Below are positions 1 through 12,229 of a stretch of DNA of 64,000 nt, piece after piece. The DNA is taken from positions 1,612,001-1,676,000 of the forward strand of contig CP053171.1 of NCBI GenBank assembly GCA_014607495.2, written 5' to 3'. Numbering within the stretch: position 1 is the first letter of the stretch; the number at the start of each line of letters is the position of its first letter. The position numbers and the translations under genes are program-made. The notes under the pieces are model-generated. The model did no database searches and was not told where the DNA came from. It saw only the letters and a program-made list of their open reading frames with translations. Source of the DNA: Carposina sasakii. Taxonomy: Eukaryota; Arthropoda; Insecta; Lepidoptera; Carposinidae.

Positions 1-5
1 AAAAC

Positions 6-129
6 CAGTGGGGTAAGCACGAACCTTTTTACGCGGCGTAACGCTAGCGACCCGCTAGCAGAATCTATGCGATTTGACAGTTTGACGTTAGCGTTACGGA
101 CTATCGAGAGGTTCATGCTCGCCCCACTG
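6..129. repeat. Short MITE with inverted ends (CAGTGGGGTAAGCACGAACC)
   Basis: It starts cagtggggtaagcacgaacc and ends ggttcatgctcgccccactg, inverted ends of about 20 bp. Related copies: 36760-36884 (full) and 3071-3125 (one end only). Confidence 0.82.
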
Positions 130-449
130 ATTCTCAATTATATTATCCACGCTTTGATCCTTTTCATGAAGTTAATATATTCGTTAGGCAGCTGACATCG
201 GAGGATTATCTACTTATGTGAGGTTAGGTTGGTAGAGGTTAGGTTAATGAGAAATAGATGAGCCTCAAAGAAAGGTGAAATCCCATAATGACATTAAAAT
301 CGGGTTCAAATTAAATTACTCCCCGGAAGGTTTCTGTTAGAAATTGGTAATGAAATACGTTTAGTTTGTGGAAAATAATTTATTTATTTACAACTTAACT
401 CTATTAATTGTTTGATGTTACAGGTAAATTCAAAATTTTTGCATAATAT

Positions 450-925
450 ACAGGGTGTAGGTGACAGCCAGGCAAATACTGAAATGCTGAACAAGTACCA
501 TTCTGTTGAGTTATACGACAGTGTTATTACTCGCAGGAAATGTATTTTTGATGTGATTTTCGGTAATCTTTGCTCTCCGCGCTAATTGTATCGGGCGATT
601 CTGTGACTAATTAAATGGGCGTATTAGTATTGTGTCACCCATTTCTGTTTTTTGGATTAATTGTGACTCTCCATTGGGGTTGATCAGTGTTTTGAAATTT
701 TTTAAGGGCTACTTTTTTTTGAAAATCATCTTTTGGTTAAAATTTTATTTATGTCATTATTTAAGGCCTAATTAAACGAACTTAACATTTTTTCTCCTGA
801 AAATATGAAAAAAATAACGGAAAATTTCGGAATTTTCCTGCGAAAATTTTCTGTGTTTTCCATTTCAGAATCATGGTCTGAAGTCATGGTATTAATATTT
901 GTCTGGCTGTCACAAACACCCTACA
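450..925. repeat. MITE with CAGGGTGT ends
   Basis: The ends cagggtgtaggtgacagcca and tggctgtcacaaacacccta form inverted repeats of about 28 bp. A second copy is at 7917-8323 and a one-ended fragment at about 37340-37408. Confidence 0.82.
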
Positions 926-1127
926 AAGTGTACATCTTATAATTATCCTTATATTTTTTAAAACAAATATCTACTTTTTTGATTACTTATTATACCTACT
1001 CTATAATTTGTACAATAAAGAATAAATAATAATCAATCTTCACGCGTTTTATCTCCCTTGACCCCTTCAACTATTTATTCTTATTCTAGTTATTGTGATA
1101 TAGGTATTGTAACTAGTATTGTAAACC

Positions 1128-1380
1128 GCGTGGTGCCGGCAGAGTAGAATTCGTACCGCCCCATGTCTGCCCGTGGGTATCGTACGAGGCGATTAAGGGT
1201 TTCCGGGAGGTGGGCAGCAGCGCCTCCCGTGTTGACAACATAGTCCAAAATACAAACTGCAGTCACCAACCCGCCTGCCAGCGTGGTGACTATGCGCAAA
1301 TACCCCCCATGGCAGTCTTGTGGCGTGCCCTGGGGGAGGCCCACGTCCAGCAGTGGGCTGCAATAGGCTGATGATGATGA
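1128..1380 (-). repeat. LINE/SINE 3'-tail repeat with (TGA)n end (family W)
   Basis: Reverse copy of a 250-bp repeat that contains cctcgtacgatacccacggg and ends in cagcctattgcagtccactg next to an ATC/TGA microsatellite. The microsatellite tail suggests copying by reverse transcription. Partial pieces also at 7190-7245, 7640-7690 and 44540-44575. Confidence 0.78.
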
Positions 1381-1837
1381 TTGTAACTAATAATTTAAGT
1401 TTAGTGGTACTTGATTTTACGTATTTTAATCATAGATGAAAAGATTATTAATGAATATATATAATGCATATAATCACGCCTTTATCCCTTACGAGGTAGG
1501 CAGAGCACCAAGGGCCGATAGAACCACATGGTGCCACTTCTGACCAATTTTGAGGGTATAGTTAAGATGTACAAGTTCGGTTAGTAGTGACAGGTGGTCA
1601 GCCCATCAGATTATTAATATTAGTATAAAATCATCAATCTATAGAGTGCACTTTCTCTGTATGATGGCGCTAGTGCACTCTATGTAAGACAATAATTAGT
1701 TCCGAAACCAGGAACGGAACTTCGGCAACACATCATAAAACAATTGCCAGATCCTTAGCAATATTATTTCAATTAACAACCATATAGCACATACCGCAAA
1801 ATATAATGGGATTAGGGCAGATAAATGAAAAACTGTG

Positions 1838-1976
1838 TTAGTACAAAAATATAGTTCCGTCAGAATGATTCTCCACTTTAATGGTGGTCTGAGGCGGGTC
1901 CCTCTCCAGGAGGTACCTCCTCAGCTCTATTAGACCCACGTTGGCTATGGAACACAGGATCGCAAATATTAGTAAC
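1838..1976 (-). CDS. clarin-like exon 6 (helix 4, stop)
   Basis: The acceptor is tatctcttttcag. It completes the Trp codon and reads LLIFAILCSIANVGLIELRR, then YLLERDPPQTTIKVENHSDG and TIFLY, then TAA at 1840-1838. Confidence 0.88.
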
Positions 1977-4900
1977 CTGAAAAGAGATAACATTCAATCA
2001 ATTAATCGAGTTCATCTAATTTATACAAAAGGATTATGTTAATGCGAAAGTCTGTCTGTCTGTTACGCTTTCACGGCCAAACCGCTGGGCCGATTTTGAT
2101 GAAACTTCACAATAATATAGCTTACATATTAGAGTAATACATAGACTACTTTTTATCCTGGAAATATATTTTAATCCCGAATAATTGCGACATTTTGTTT
2201 TTTCTGCCGTCCACGCGAACGGAGTCGCGGGCGTCCATTAGTATACTAATAATTCAATATAAAAAAAACTACTATACCTATAGATACCTATCTATAAAAT
2301 TTGAGACTCAAATTTCCGTAATATGTGATAAAATAAAAATGTCGTGTAGATGTTAATGAGGTTGGCCCAGGACAGAGGACAGTGGCATAGGGAAGAGGAG
2401 GCCTTTACTCTGCAGTGGGTGTAAGAGGCTGTATAGATAGATAGATGTTAATGCTTGTGAGAATTGATGTTTAATATGTATGTAACGTTTTTGATCCGTG
2501 CCCCGTCTGGGCCACGTAGCGGCCCGCCCAGGCCCGCTCTAATGAGAATCATCCCCGTATGAACTACCGAACGCTCGCATCGGCGGTGCTAACTTTGTCA
2601 ACATTAATTTTTGAACTTACTTCAATAGGTACCTATAATTATATACCGATATTTTAATATAACAAAGTTAGGTGCTGTTAACCTAATCAATCATGATTTT
2701 CTCAAATTGGTGAGTTCGTTGTAAAAGTAATTACCTTTTTATTTGAATAATAGTTTTTTTTTAACAAAATCCTTCTAAATGCAAATTCGATGAAAAATAA
2801 TTAATTTCGAACTCCAAGAGTAGGTACTCTATCGCGAAATGTCGTTGGTTTAAGTTTTTAATATGCTAATTCGATTTAGAATAAAATAAATTGAACTTGA
2901 AACGCGAATAGGTTCAAAGAAGTGAAGGAATTTTACTAACTATTAATAAAATTCAAGTATTGCATTTTCCTTTATCACTAATACCTCAAACGGCGTATCA
3001 GAATCACGAAAAAGTTCTTACATCGAAGTTTAACACAGCGAGGCCAGATGTAAATAATCTGTGACAAGTCCAGTAGGGTAAGCACGAACCTTTTTAGGCA
3101 CCGTAACGCTATCGACTCGCAAGCTATGATATATGATAGTATGGCGACAGCGTTCAAAGAGTAGAGAGATAGTAGAGAGGAATGCCCTTCAAGTTCCTTA
3201 GTCGACTTTTACGACATGTACGGAAGGTGATGCAGCTGATGTATTCTAGCGCATCAGCATAAGAGTAATTTTATTTTACGTTTGTAACATAAAACGCAGC
3301 ACAATAAAAACAGTATGAAATCCTGTCACAATGCAGTTTTTCGATGTAACATTAGACACTAACCAATAAGAATAACCCAGGCCCGGACCGGGGACAAACA
3401 GTCCAAGAGCGATGTATGAGAACGCTAAATGCGTTTGCCATCCTGACGTAGCCCAGTAGATGCCGAACATCATCAGAACTGTGACGCCCAGGACTGCTGC
3501 AACCACGTTACTCCATAGGCAACCTGTGAGAAATCAATTTTATTAACATTTAGGTAACTAATGTAGGGTAACACTATCAAAGGATTTCTCGTAATTGGTC
3601 CCAAAAGTTTACACGTGTTGTTTAGATTCCTACGTCCAGTAGTTTTAACTGTGCGCTGTATGTCAGTCACTCAGTAACACTTACATACATACATATACGG
3701 TTGTGTTGTCGGTATCCAGAACTGCAGGATCGTGAAGAAGAACCCACGGCCACGTTTAGTATATCTGGGACAGGTGTAGGTAGGCAAATGATCACTGATA
3801 AGTTGCTAGCTTATCGCCTGAGACACTGTCCGAGTTCTATCCTGGGACATCCTGGGACACCCAAGCGTTACTACCCACGATATAAGCTACAGAAGACCAG
3901 CACGCGTATGATCAATTTGGTGAGAGCGAGATATCTCACTAGACAAGGCAAGTGTATCTACTTAGTGTGTAAAAAGGGATTGCAAACCACTTTTATCAGC
4001 CCTAATTCACTCAGTCTGGCTTGAGAATGAGGTGTCTGTTCTAATTCTTAAGTCTATTTTTACGTGCAAATTACAAACACTTAGTTTACCTAGTTATTAA
4101 TAGCTCTATGAGTTTGACGTTTAAAAGTGAGACATCTCGCTCTCACCAAATTCATCATACGGGTGCAGGGACAACATTAGTATGTTAACTAGACTGCGCC
4201 AAAAGGAAGGTTATGTCATACATGTAGGTATATTTTTTTGGCAGATTCTCTCTAGAGCAACCTTTCCCAATGTGGGCGATAACGCCCCCTTATGGGCGCT
4301 ACAGGCCTAAATGGGGGCGGTAAGAGATTGGGGAGAAAAATTGGGGCGTTGTGGAGAGGCTTGGGAGTTATATTAGTTTTAAGTAGGTGAAAAAATGGGG
4401 ACGCTAAAAAATTATTTATCCTCAAAGTGGGCAGTAGACAAAATAAGTTTGGGAACCCCTGCACTAGAGTCTCGGCTTGTCGCATTTGTTTTTTTTTCTA
4501 TATTTATTTATTTTCCTTACCAGGAAGTCCAAACACAGGTTCAGTAGGGTTCTTAGTAGCATTTATGATAGCTAGCCCCGTAGCTATAATGGCGAACAGC
4601 AGCTGCAAGAACAGCACTAGCAGCAGACTGACGTAGAACGAGAACCTTATTACTGCTGGATTTTCAACTGGAATAGATAATACATACATATACAGGATGT
4701 TTTTTCGTTGCCACCCTTTGCGAAGGGTACATACTCTATACAAGTTTATGCCAAAAAAATGCTGGAAAACGATGTAAATTAAAAAAAAAATTACTTGATC
4801 GGGCGAAATTTATATTGTCCAGTGTTTATGCTAGTTCTTCAGACAGATATTAATTATTTCTCGTGAAAAATATTGCTACGTGCGTCTATGTGCATTTGTG

Positions 4901-7900
4901 CAGTAAAACGCAGTCTATTTACTCAACTTGGGACCCTAATATTTTGGGAACCAGACACTTCCCAGGTATGCTTCCACGGAGAAATTGTTCGTGATGATGA
5001 GGAGATTCCGTAGTTTTCGGTTGTGTTCATAAAATAGGGTAGCAAGAACTGCTGGATCATGAAGATCTTACAGCTACGGTAGCAAAGTGGGAGATATAAA
5101 AGATCAATGATGATTTACTCGCTCATCGCCGTTGAGAACGCCCCTGAGTTTCTCAGTCGACTTTGCACGGAAGGAGATACAGCTAAACATTCACAATCTA
5201 ATAAAACTGTGATGAGAGTAATATACATTGTACATGCATATGTCGTGGCCATATTGTTAAATTGATCATTTCATGAAATGGTCGAGCATTTCATGAAGTG
5301 GTCGCATTTCATGAAGTGGCCAATTCAATTTGACCAGATCGTTAAATCGTCTACATTTCACGATTTTGTCATCCACGTTTGGCCAAATCGTATTAACAGG
5401 GTGTGGTAAGAGCTTACACCATATATAAGTATACCATAAGGTATGATGGTATGATTTTTTTTTCTATTATTTATGTGATATTTTCACAATATAATATTTA
5501 AAAACATAAAAGACTTTACAAAAGCGATTCGCATCTGGCACATCGCCGGACGCTGCCTGGGCACGCTCGCTCCGCTCGCTCGGCTCGTGCGTCATTTGTC
5601 ATAGTCTAACCTAACCTAACCTAACCTATCGTAATCTAAGGTTTTTGTTTAACAATATTATTATAAACCACCATTAAGTCTAATATACATTATACAATAT
5701 AACACACTATCCGTGAACTTCTTCTGCATAGTCACCCTACTCTCTTTAATTTGTTTTATAACCTAAAAAGAAAAATCCGCCATCTTCACACATAAATAAA
5801 ACGCGCGCAGCGCCTCTACCGGTGATTCATGTAACTATTTTACGATATGATCAATAATCTTGACCACTTCATGAAATGATCGGGCGTTTAGTTGCCCATA
5901 TCGAGAAACGATTTTTAATCATCGATCTGCCCAAACCATATCATGATGTGGCCAATAGACAGTTGAACTTTTCATGAAATGCGACCATTTCATGAAATGC
6001 TCGACCATTTCATGAAATGATCAATTCTACGATATGGCCACGACACATACATCATCAAGGACATCCCACCAGCCGCGTACAGCATATCAGGATCAGAGGT
6101 AAATGATCTGTAACATATTGCTAGCTTATCGCCAGAGAGAATGCCCGAGTTCCTTGGTCGACCCAATAATGCAATTCGTATAAAACCTGTTACATCACCG
6201 TTTAATGTACGGGGGTTAAATACCTACGTGGATCGGAGGCATCCACAGTAGTGACTGCTGCACATGCTTGGTTCGGCCTTAAACCTTCTGCTAATGCTCT
6301 GACCTATAATGAAGTAAATTATAATTGTACACTAGCCTACATTATTTCTCAGACTTTAAGCTACCTGTGTATCAAATTTCATTTAAATCAAAAAACGGAT
6401 CTGTAGTTTTGGCATGAAAGCGCGTCATGCAGACAAATAGATAGACGAGTTACTTTTGAATTTAAATTTTTGTAAGGAATAGGGATTTAAGCTTTCATAT
6501 CCCTATAAGATTACCTATTATTAGTCATTATTATGTCAATTATTTATAGATTGTACGGATTGAGCCTATTGATTGATCAATTAAAAAGCGTACTCAACAT
6601 GTAATGCTAAAATATGTGAAAATATGTAGGCGCCTAAAGTTGCTTACAGCAGAATATCGAAAGAAATATAAGGTCGTCTGATGATCACGCTGGAGTATAA
6701 AGCGTGATCTCAGACGACCTTATATTTCTTTCGATATGTCTGCTGTAAGCAACTTTAGGCGCCTACAATTTTCACATATTTCAATTCAGATGCAAATAAC
6801 ACCTGCCCGAGTGAAGGCCATTTTGTCCTCAAACATTTGCACTCATTAAACTAAATGGCACGACGCACTTGTGATCTCTTAAATCAATATCTGTAAGATG
6901 TTGCTTACGTAAATATGTTATGTTTAACTTATTCTGTATTACCTCATCAAGTCGCGCGCCTCGCTCCGTTTTACAACTCACTGCACACGCGTTTATATCG
7001 GGCAGGCATGTCACTGGAAGAGAACGAAATTTTACGTTAAGATCGTCATTACTTTAAAAGCTAACGGGATCTTGGTAAATGTTATTGCCTCAGTATACGG
7101 TTTAGACACGGCTATGTTCCCGAAATAGGGTAGCCAGAACCAGTAAATGGGGTCACAAACTCACCTTTACCCGTGATGAGTATGGGCTAAAGCCTGTACC
7201 CTAGGCGAGGCGTACGTCCAACAGTGGACTGCAATAGGCTGATGTGATTGAAAGCAATCTTATGATAACCAGGTATACAATCTTCGCGGATTGTTTAAGA
7301 CCCCTGTTCGGAAGCCATCTTGGATACTCACTATAAAGCGTATTAAAGGTGGGCGTGGCCAAGTTATGGAGCACAAGCTCCCCCCTAAACAGTCCATATC
7401 TGATGCTGCTGTCCTGAGTCTGAACTTCAGTGGTCGCACTGGATACTATCTGAAACGGGTTTGAGGTATAGAAGGTTGGATTTAGCCATAGAAGTCATAT
7501 TTCTTAGAATATAAGTCCGTTTTTAGGGTTCCGACCAAAATGGTACATGCATCCCTTATGGTATGACTCTTATCATGTACGAGTATCTGTGTCTATTGGA
7601 ATACTTCATTATCCTATGGTACCTCTCTTCATCATTTACAGCCCTAGGAAGTCCACTGTTGGACATAGGCCTCCCCCAACATCCTCCACTCCGACCAGTC
7701 CGAAGCAGCCGGTACCTCTAAAAGTTTGTAAAAATGATTTTTTTCTGTCCTATCACGTAAAACCTGCAAAACTGATTAAGACTTGGCAATCACCTTTAAT
7801 ATACCTATATAGCCCCTTATAGTCCAATGCCCAATGATTAAGACATGTGCCATATACAGTCGGAAGATGTAGGCTTGATCCCAATACCACAAGTTATTCT

Positions 7901-10404
7901 ATGCACGAATTTTAATACAGGGTGTGTGTGACAGCCAGGCAAATACTGAAATACTAAACAAGTATCATTGTTTTGAGTTATACCACAGTGTTATTACTCG
8001 CAGGAAATGCATTTTTAATTTGATTATCCACAAAGTTCGGGCGATCCTGTGACTAGTTAAATGGGCTATTGGTTGTTGTGTGATACATTGCTGTTTTTTT
8101 GGAACACTTGTGACCCTCCATTGGGATTGATAGTTGATTGAACTTTTTTTGGAAATCATCAATATGTATTAAAATTTTATTTTTAGCCATTATCTAAGCC
8201 CTACTTAAACGAACTACACACTTTTCTCATGAAAATATGAAAAATTTGCTGTGGTTTACACCTCAGAATCATGGTCTGAAGTCGCGATATCAAAATTTGC
8301 CTGGCTGTCACTTCCACCCTGTATATGTAAGTACCTATACTAAAATTGTCACTTAACTTAAGTAGTCGGCCGTAAAACTAACGCCGATTCTTTGGCAATA
8401 TGAGTTCCGAAAGAAACTCATGAAGAGTTCATCGCTATGTTACTTAACACATAACAATGATAGTTATCAAAAGGGCCCTAGTCTACAACTTACATACAAC
8501 GTTTATGGGACCTACTTTAAGACCCACCCACAAACTTAGAGCGGTGATTATACATTAGGGATGAAAACTTACTACCCTACTCTCGGCACTTCGGGCAATT
8601 CTCGGAGTCACACCCAATGGAAATCACGAGCTGTTAAGTTTAGTACCGGCAAAGTTAGTTGACTGTCAAATTATATTACATTAATTTTACATTGTGGTGT
8701 AAGTGGGTTTGACTTATACCTTAGGATCCAAAGTCAACCTCACCTACCCGTGGTGCACCCCTGACACTAAAAGCTTATAAGTAAGTACATAATTCCTGTT
8801 TAGAATGACATTTCTTATTGGATTCGTTGCCGGTAGCGGTAGGTAGTATTTGTGTCCGAAAAGCTATCAGCACTGCTTTATAATCCTACCTACTTCTTTT
8901 TTTTTCGGTAAAGAAGGCAAAGGGACTCAAACCCACGACCTCTGCATTCCATGCAAGTGCTCTCATGAACTGAGCTACAGGGTCGATTACTCGGATTACA
9001 CTTCTCCATAAAGGGAAAGACCCAAAAACTCTCGATAATTAGCTAGGTTATCTAAGACAATATAATTTTTTAGGAGACTAAGCCAAGTTATCTATAAAAA
9101 TAAAGATGCTAGACATAACATGATTCCCAGCTTATAGGTTAAAGCATGCTTATTTACGCTTACTCGCTCCGAGAGAGAGGTCGTGTCATAATACGAGTAA
9201 GTAGAAGCTTATAAGATGTAGGCTAAGTCTTACTAAATAAATGCATTTTACATTTGCACACTTTGTCTCCCAACTCCACTCCAAACACTTTGAAAACTAC
9301 GTCGTTCATAGTTATTTGGAAACTTGAAATTACCTTCAGCTATTAAAGTGTAACTAATTTCTTTGCTAGAGGACATTTTGTAATTTCATCCACTCATCTG
9401 CCCTGTTCCCACTCTACTTGGGGTTGGCGTAATAATTATGTATTCTTCCATCTATCCCCTATTATCCGTCCTATTGTCACGGCCAGTATGGGCATTTCGT
9501 CGGTTGACACCGCGAGCCGTCGGCACCGAGGTGTCAACTGCACAAGGACCTTTTTTGAATTGCGCGATGGACATCTTGATCTTTACTTTAGGAGTAGGAC
9601 CGTGGTGTCAAACGACAAAGACCAAAAGACTTATTGGTCGATTGACACCACGGTGTCCATCGCGCAATTAAAAAAAGGTCCTTGTGCAGTTGACACCGCG
9701 GTGTAGGTACACACGCTGTGACTCCGTCCACATGAACTATTATACTTACCTATATTATTTGCTTATTCTGATATAAGGTAGGTACAGGCTACCTACTTAT
9801 ACATCTGTCAAGTTTCATCAATATTTATTCGGCAGTTTAAATAGGCACCTATGTGCAAGAAAATAATAATGAGCCACGATATCTCCTTCGACTGCCCAAA
9901 AGGGACATGTACAATCATCATTCTCTTAACCTTATCCCTTAGGTATTTATGGCGTCAGCGCAATATTGTTTTCTTCGAAACTCATTACCAAGGAATTGGC
10001 GTTTGTGTTTAAAGCCGGCTGGTACAGGCCCGTGAGTGAGCTCCGACTAGAAGGCGCACGTCTTTACATTGGGCTATTACCGCATATTAAGGGATATTAT
10101 GTACTTTGTATATCACATACACTAATTTGTTCTTAGAATACGCGCGTTAATCTCTTTGGAGTAGGGACGTACCTAGTTAGGTAGGTAAATCAATTTGCGA
10201 CTGTTAACAATAGCTAATTGTTACACGTCCTGCTTTAAAAGTAACAGCGTTATTCCTAGAGGAGAATGATGTATAAAACTTACTTACCCAACTATCGCTA
10301 GAAATAGCCACAATTAATAACAAAACACTGAGAACACCCAAAAGAAATGCACTAAATATATAACCACGTCGCGTTACCGCCATTTTGGATGTTAATTCAA
10401 CCAA
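1838..10404 (-). CDS. Clarin-family four-helix membrane protein (complete, 6 exons)
   Basis: I assembled six exons with matching phases (714 bp, 237 residues plus stop). Clarins are small tetraspan membrane proteins; human clarin-1 has 232 residues and is needed in sensory cells. Helix 1 is IFSAFLLGVLSVLLLIVAIS followed by a Trp. There is a Cys-containing first loop, then helix 2 entered by VIRFSFY, which resembles RFRFSFF of clarin-1. The loop INATKNPTEPVFGLPG resembles YNAFGKPFETLHGP. Helix 3 is NVVAAVLGVTVLMMFGIYWA, and helix 4 is WLLIFAILCSIANVGLI. A charged cytosolic tail follows. Start chosen: ATG at 10404; a second ATG at 10383 is possible. Clarin is preferred over claudin or PMP22 because of these motifs, without a database search. 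The gene lies 3.7 kb downstream of htt on the same strand. Confidence 0.85.
3364..3523 (-). CDS. clarin-like exon 5 (helix 3)
   Basis: The acceptor is gatttctcacag and the donor TG|GTTAGT. Phase is 1 in and 2 out. It encodes CLWSNVVAAVLGVTVLMMFG and ends FVPGPGLGYSY plus a split Trp codon. Confidence 0.9.
4252..4467. repeat. hAT-like MITE with 8-bp target duplication
   Basis: The ends caacctttcccaatgtggg and aagtttgggaacccctg are inverted and typical of hAT elements. It is flanked by ctctagag and cactagag, a target duplication of 8 bp with one or two changes. Confidence 0.75.
4521..4667 (-). CDS. clarin-like exon 4 (helix 2)
   Basis: The acceptor is attatctattccag and the donor G|GTAAGG. 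Phase is 1 in and 1 out. It encodes ENPAVIRFSFYVSLLLVLFL through INATKNPTEPVFGLP. A MITE (4691-5022) ends only 23 bp upstream of this acceptor, so branch point and pyrimidine tract are squeezed into new sequence. Confidence 0.9.
4691..5022 (+). repeat. MITE-X copy in clarin-like intron, end truncated
   Basis: It starts tacaggatg and runs to gtagttttcgg, lacking the last about 40 bp, where an abundant interspersed repeat takes over. It is inserted 23 bp upstream of the clarin exon 4 acceptor. Confidence 0.82.
5241..6045. mobile_element. 800-bp non-autonomous DNA transposon with ~85-bp inverted ends
   Basis: Both ends read tgtcgtggccatat inward, followed by repeated palindromic motifs atttcatgaaatggtc (three on each side). 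Inside are a GC-rich stretch (cgctcgctccgctcgctcgg) and four CCTAA units (5607-5629). No transposase frame. It lies in clarin intron 3, between exons 3 and 4. Confidence 0.82.
6228..6303 (-). CDS. clarin-like exon 3 (small, loop)
   Basis: The acceptor is cttcattatag and the donor C|GTAGGT. Phase is 0 in and 1 out. It encodes VRALAEGLRPNQACAAVTTV and DASDP. EGLRPNQAC would sit where clarins have their Gly-Leu...Cys loop motif. The slightly stronger donor four bases later creates a stop, so the upstream one was chosen. Inferred from phase alone. Confidence 0.65.
6609..6781. repeat. Near-perfect foldback element (arms ~80 bp)
   Basis: The arms read aaatatgtgaaaat...gtaggcgcctaaagttgctt and its inverse, with a loop of only about 10 bp around 6697. 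If transcribed it would form a long hairpin. It lies in clarin intron 2. Confidence 0.85.
6943..7013 (-). CDS. clarin-like exon 2 (extracellular loop)
   Basis: The acceptor is cgttctcttccag. It encodes TCLPDINACAVSCKTERGAR and LDE, with three Cys in the first extracellular loop. The donor GTAATA after GAG gives phase 0, matching exon 3. A GTAAGC donor further on is possible but would skip exon 3. Confidence 0.72.
7917..8323. repeat. MITE with CAGGGTGT ends, second copy
   Basis: It starts cagggtgtgtgtgacagcca and ends gctgtcacttccaccctgta. Same internal blocks as 450-925. It lies in clarin intron 1. Confidence 0.82.
8890..9020 (-). repeat. tRNA-derived SINE, third type
   Basis: It reads ggactcaaacccacgacctc and ends gctacagggtcgattactcg, an inverted tRNA-like A/B-box pair. 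It lies in clarin intron 1. Confidence 0.6.
9500..9706. repeat. Foldback element (ggttgacaccgcg ends)
   Basis: The arms ggtgtcaactgcacaaggac and gtccttgtgcagttgacacc are inverted, plus about 20 further bp (attgcgcgatggaca). It lies in clarin intron 1. Confidence 0.82.
10284..10404 (-). CDS. clarin-like exon 1
   Basis: It starts MVELTSKMAVTRRG, then helix 1, and ends SSDSWV plus one base. Two overlapping GTAAGT donors exist (after 10288 and after 10284). Only the second gives an open frame into exon 2, making an ATG codon across the junction. Confidence 0.85.
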
Positions 10405-11150
10405 TAAATTACATCGAACTAAATTATTTCACAATTAGATACTCAGATAAGGATATGATTATCAATATTCGATAAAATTTTATAGTTGACTCACTTACGT
10501 TTAGTCATGGAGTAATCAAGATATAGAGCGCGCCATTTTAAGCGCAATTTTAATTAAGAATGATTTAACGTTACAGATTCGAGCATTGAATTAGTGAGGG
10601 AGGAAAACCGTGTATTGCAGCATGCATCTTGAAATTATCCAAAACAAGTACATCAGTGATAGAGGAGAACCATGTATTACAAGTAAGGACATAATATAGT
10701 CGATTCTGATCGTCACACTTTCACCTAAACTTAAAGGTGGGACCTGTCTCTTTCTGTCTCTTCAAACACAACCATTCAGCTAAGTAAAGTATATTAAGGA
10801 TGGAGAGGGCCAGACATGACTAATTTTAAATTTCGTTTCAATTGTGACAGCATCCCAACTAACAATTGTTGGTTGTATAGAAGACCATTGACCATAATGT
10901 GTAATATTAATGTTATACAATGAGCTATAATGTTACATCACACGCGAATCAGAGTTCTCGAGAATGCGCGAGGATTCCGCGGAAGACGCGCGACGTTTTT
11001 TAGGCTCGTAGTTAGTTTGTTTGTTACACTTGACATAAAGTTCATTATGCGATGTACAAAAACTTCCATTCCGATCCATTCCGCGGCGGTCTAAATTGAG
11101 CCTTTAGGTACATCCTAAAAGTTAGATAGAAGTGAGTATGCATATTACAC

Positions 11151-11209
11151 ACCAATAAACCTTCGTTACCAAGATTCGAGCCGGATCTTGGTAACGAAGG
11201 TTTATTGGT
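11151..11209. repeat. Perfect 25-bp inverted repeat
   Basis: Arms accaataaaccttcgttacc and its complement around an 9-bp spacer (tcgagccgg region). It could be a hairpin or the core of a MITE. It lies between the clarin-like gene and htt. Confidence 0.75.
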
Positions 11210-12229
11210 ATAGTACCTACTAGAATGTATAGGTATAGATCAAAATACGTCTGTAAGATCGGTCGGCGGCGGACTGGCGGCGCGCGCGTTGATGTTTCTA
11301 TGCGAAGCCGGTTCGTTGGGAGCGAGGTGAGGCGAGGGAAGCCGCGCGTTAACACACCCCTACTTTTCAACAGTTAGTTTATTAAATCTCACTAGCGTGG
11401 TGGGAGTGTTTTTATATGAATTTAATGTCTATTCGGTAGTCACTTGAAAATGCGCTCTCTATACATTGTTACTCTGTTATTGACACATTTTATACAGAAT
11501 GTTCTAAAACACTGTCCTACTAGCAGAGAGCGAATTCTTTAGTGACGCAATCCTTATTACGATATTTTGCTGTCGCATCGTGTCGTATTTAATGTAAGTA
11601 AATATTATTCTAGCTTCCCACGGTGCGTGATTTTGCAGATCATCGCGCACGGCGACGACTGAACAGACACGGACATCCGATACTCTTCCCACGGGGCATC
11701 GGTACAGGCTCTCCGTAACCATCCTCAATATCAAGCACCGTGGGAAGCCAGCATTGCCTACATTTTATAGCTTGTATATCAGTCCTGTGCTGATGCGGGG
11801 CTTCACTAGAATACATCAGCTGCATCTCCTTCCGTGCATGTCGTAAGAGTCACTGAAAACTGCACATCCTGCGCATTACACGGGTAATCTTCACATCAAA
11901 GATACGCCACAAAAACCGTACTGCTAAAAAACAAATAAAACTCAACATTTTGGAGGTCATTAATTTATTATATCTTGCGAAAGCTTCAAAAATATATCAT
12001 AATTCAATTAATATTCCCATAAAATATACATTAATGTACAACATGATTCTTAATTCATTATAAACATAACTGTTCTTATATAATGCGTTAAATTAACTAC
12101 AAGACGTGTGCGGTTTTATTGAGACAGAGCGGAATACAAAATGACTAATCACATGGGCGTGAAATCTGTCTCTTAAGACAACTGTAATACATAATACACA
12201 TGTTATCAACAAATTCACAGGGTTATACA

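Larger units (their letters stand above)
1..1837. other. Intergenic, repeats only
   Basis: Downstream of the clarin-like gene. It holds a short MITE (6-129), a CAGGGTGT MITE (450-925), a LINE/SINE tail (1128-1380) and part of a second interspersed repeat (1462-1612). I see no gene here. Confidence 0.7.
7014..10283. other. Clarin-like intron 1
   Basis: A 3.3-kb intron with a CAGGGTGT MITE (7917-8323), a SINE (8890-9020), a foldback (9500-9706) and family W pieces (7190, 7640). Nothing gene-like besides. Confidence 0.65.

Noticed and set aside
3701..4024. Plus-strand frame of 107 codons
   Set aside because: It covers an interspersed repeat (family V) that recurs many times in the window and has no domain.
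5607..5629. Telomere or chromosome end (CCTAA repeats)
   Set aside because: Only about four units, inside a transposon and far from any sequence end.
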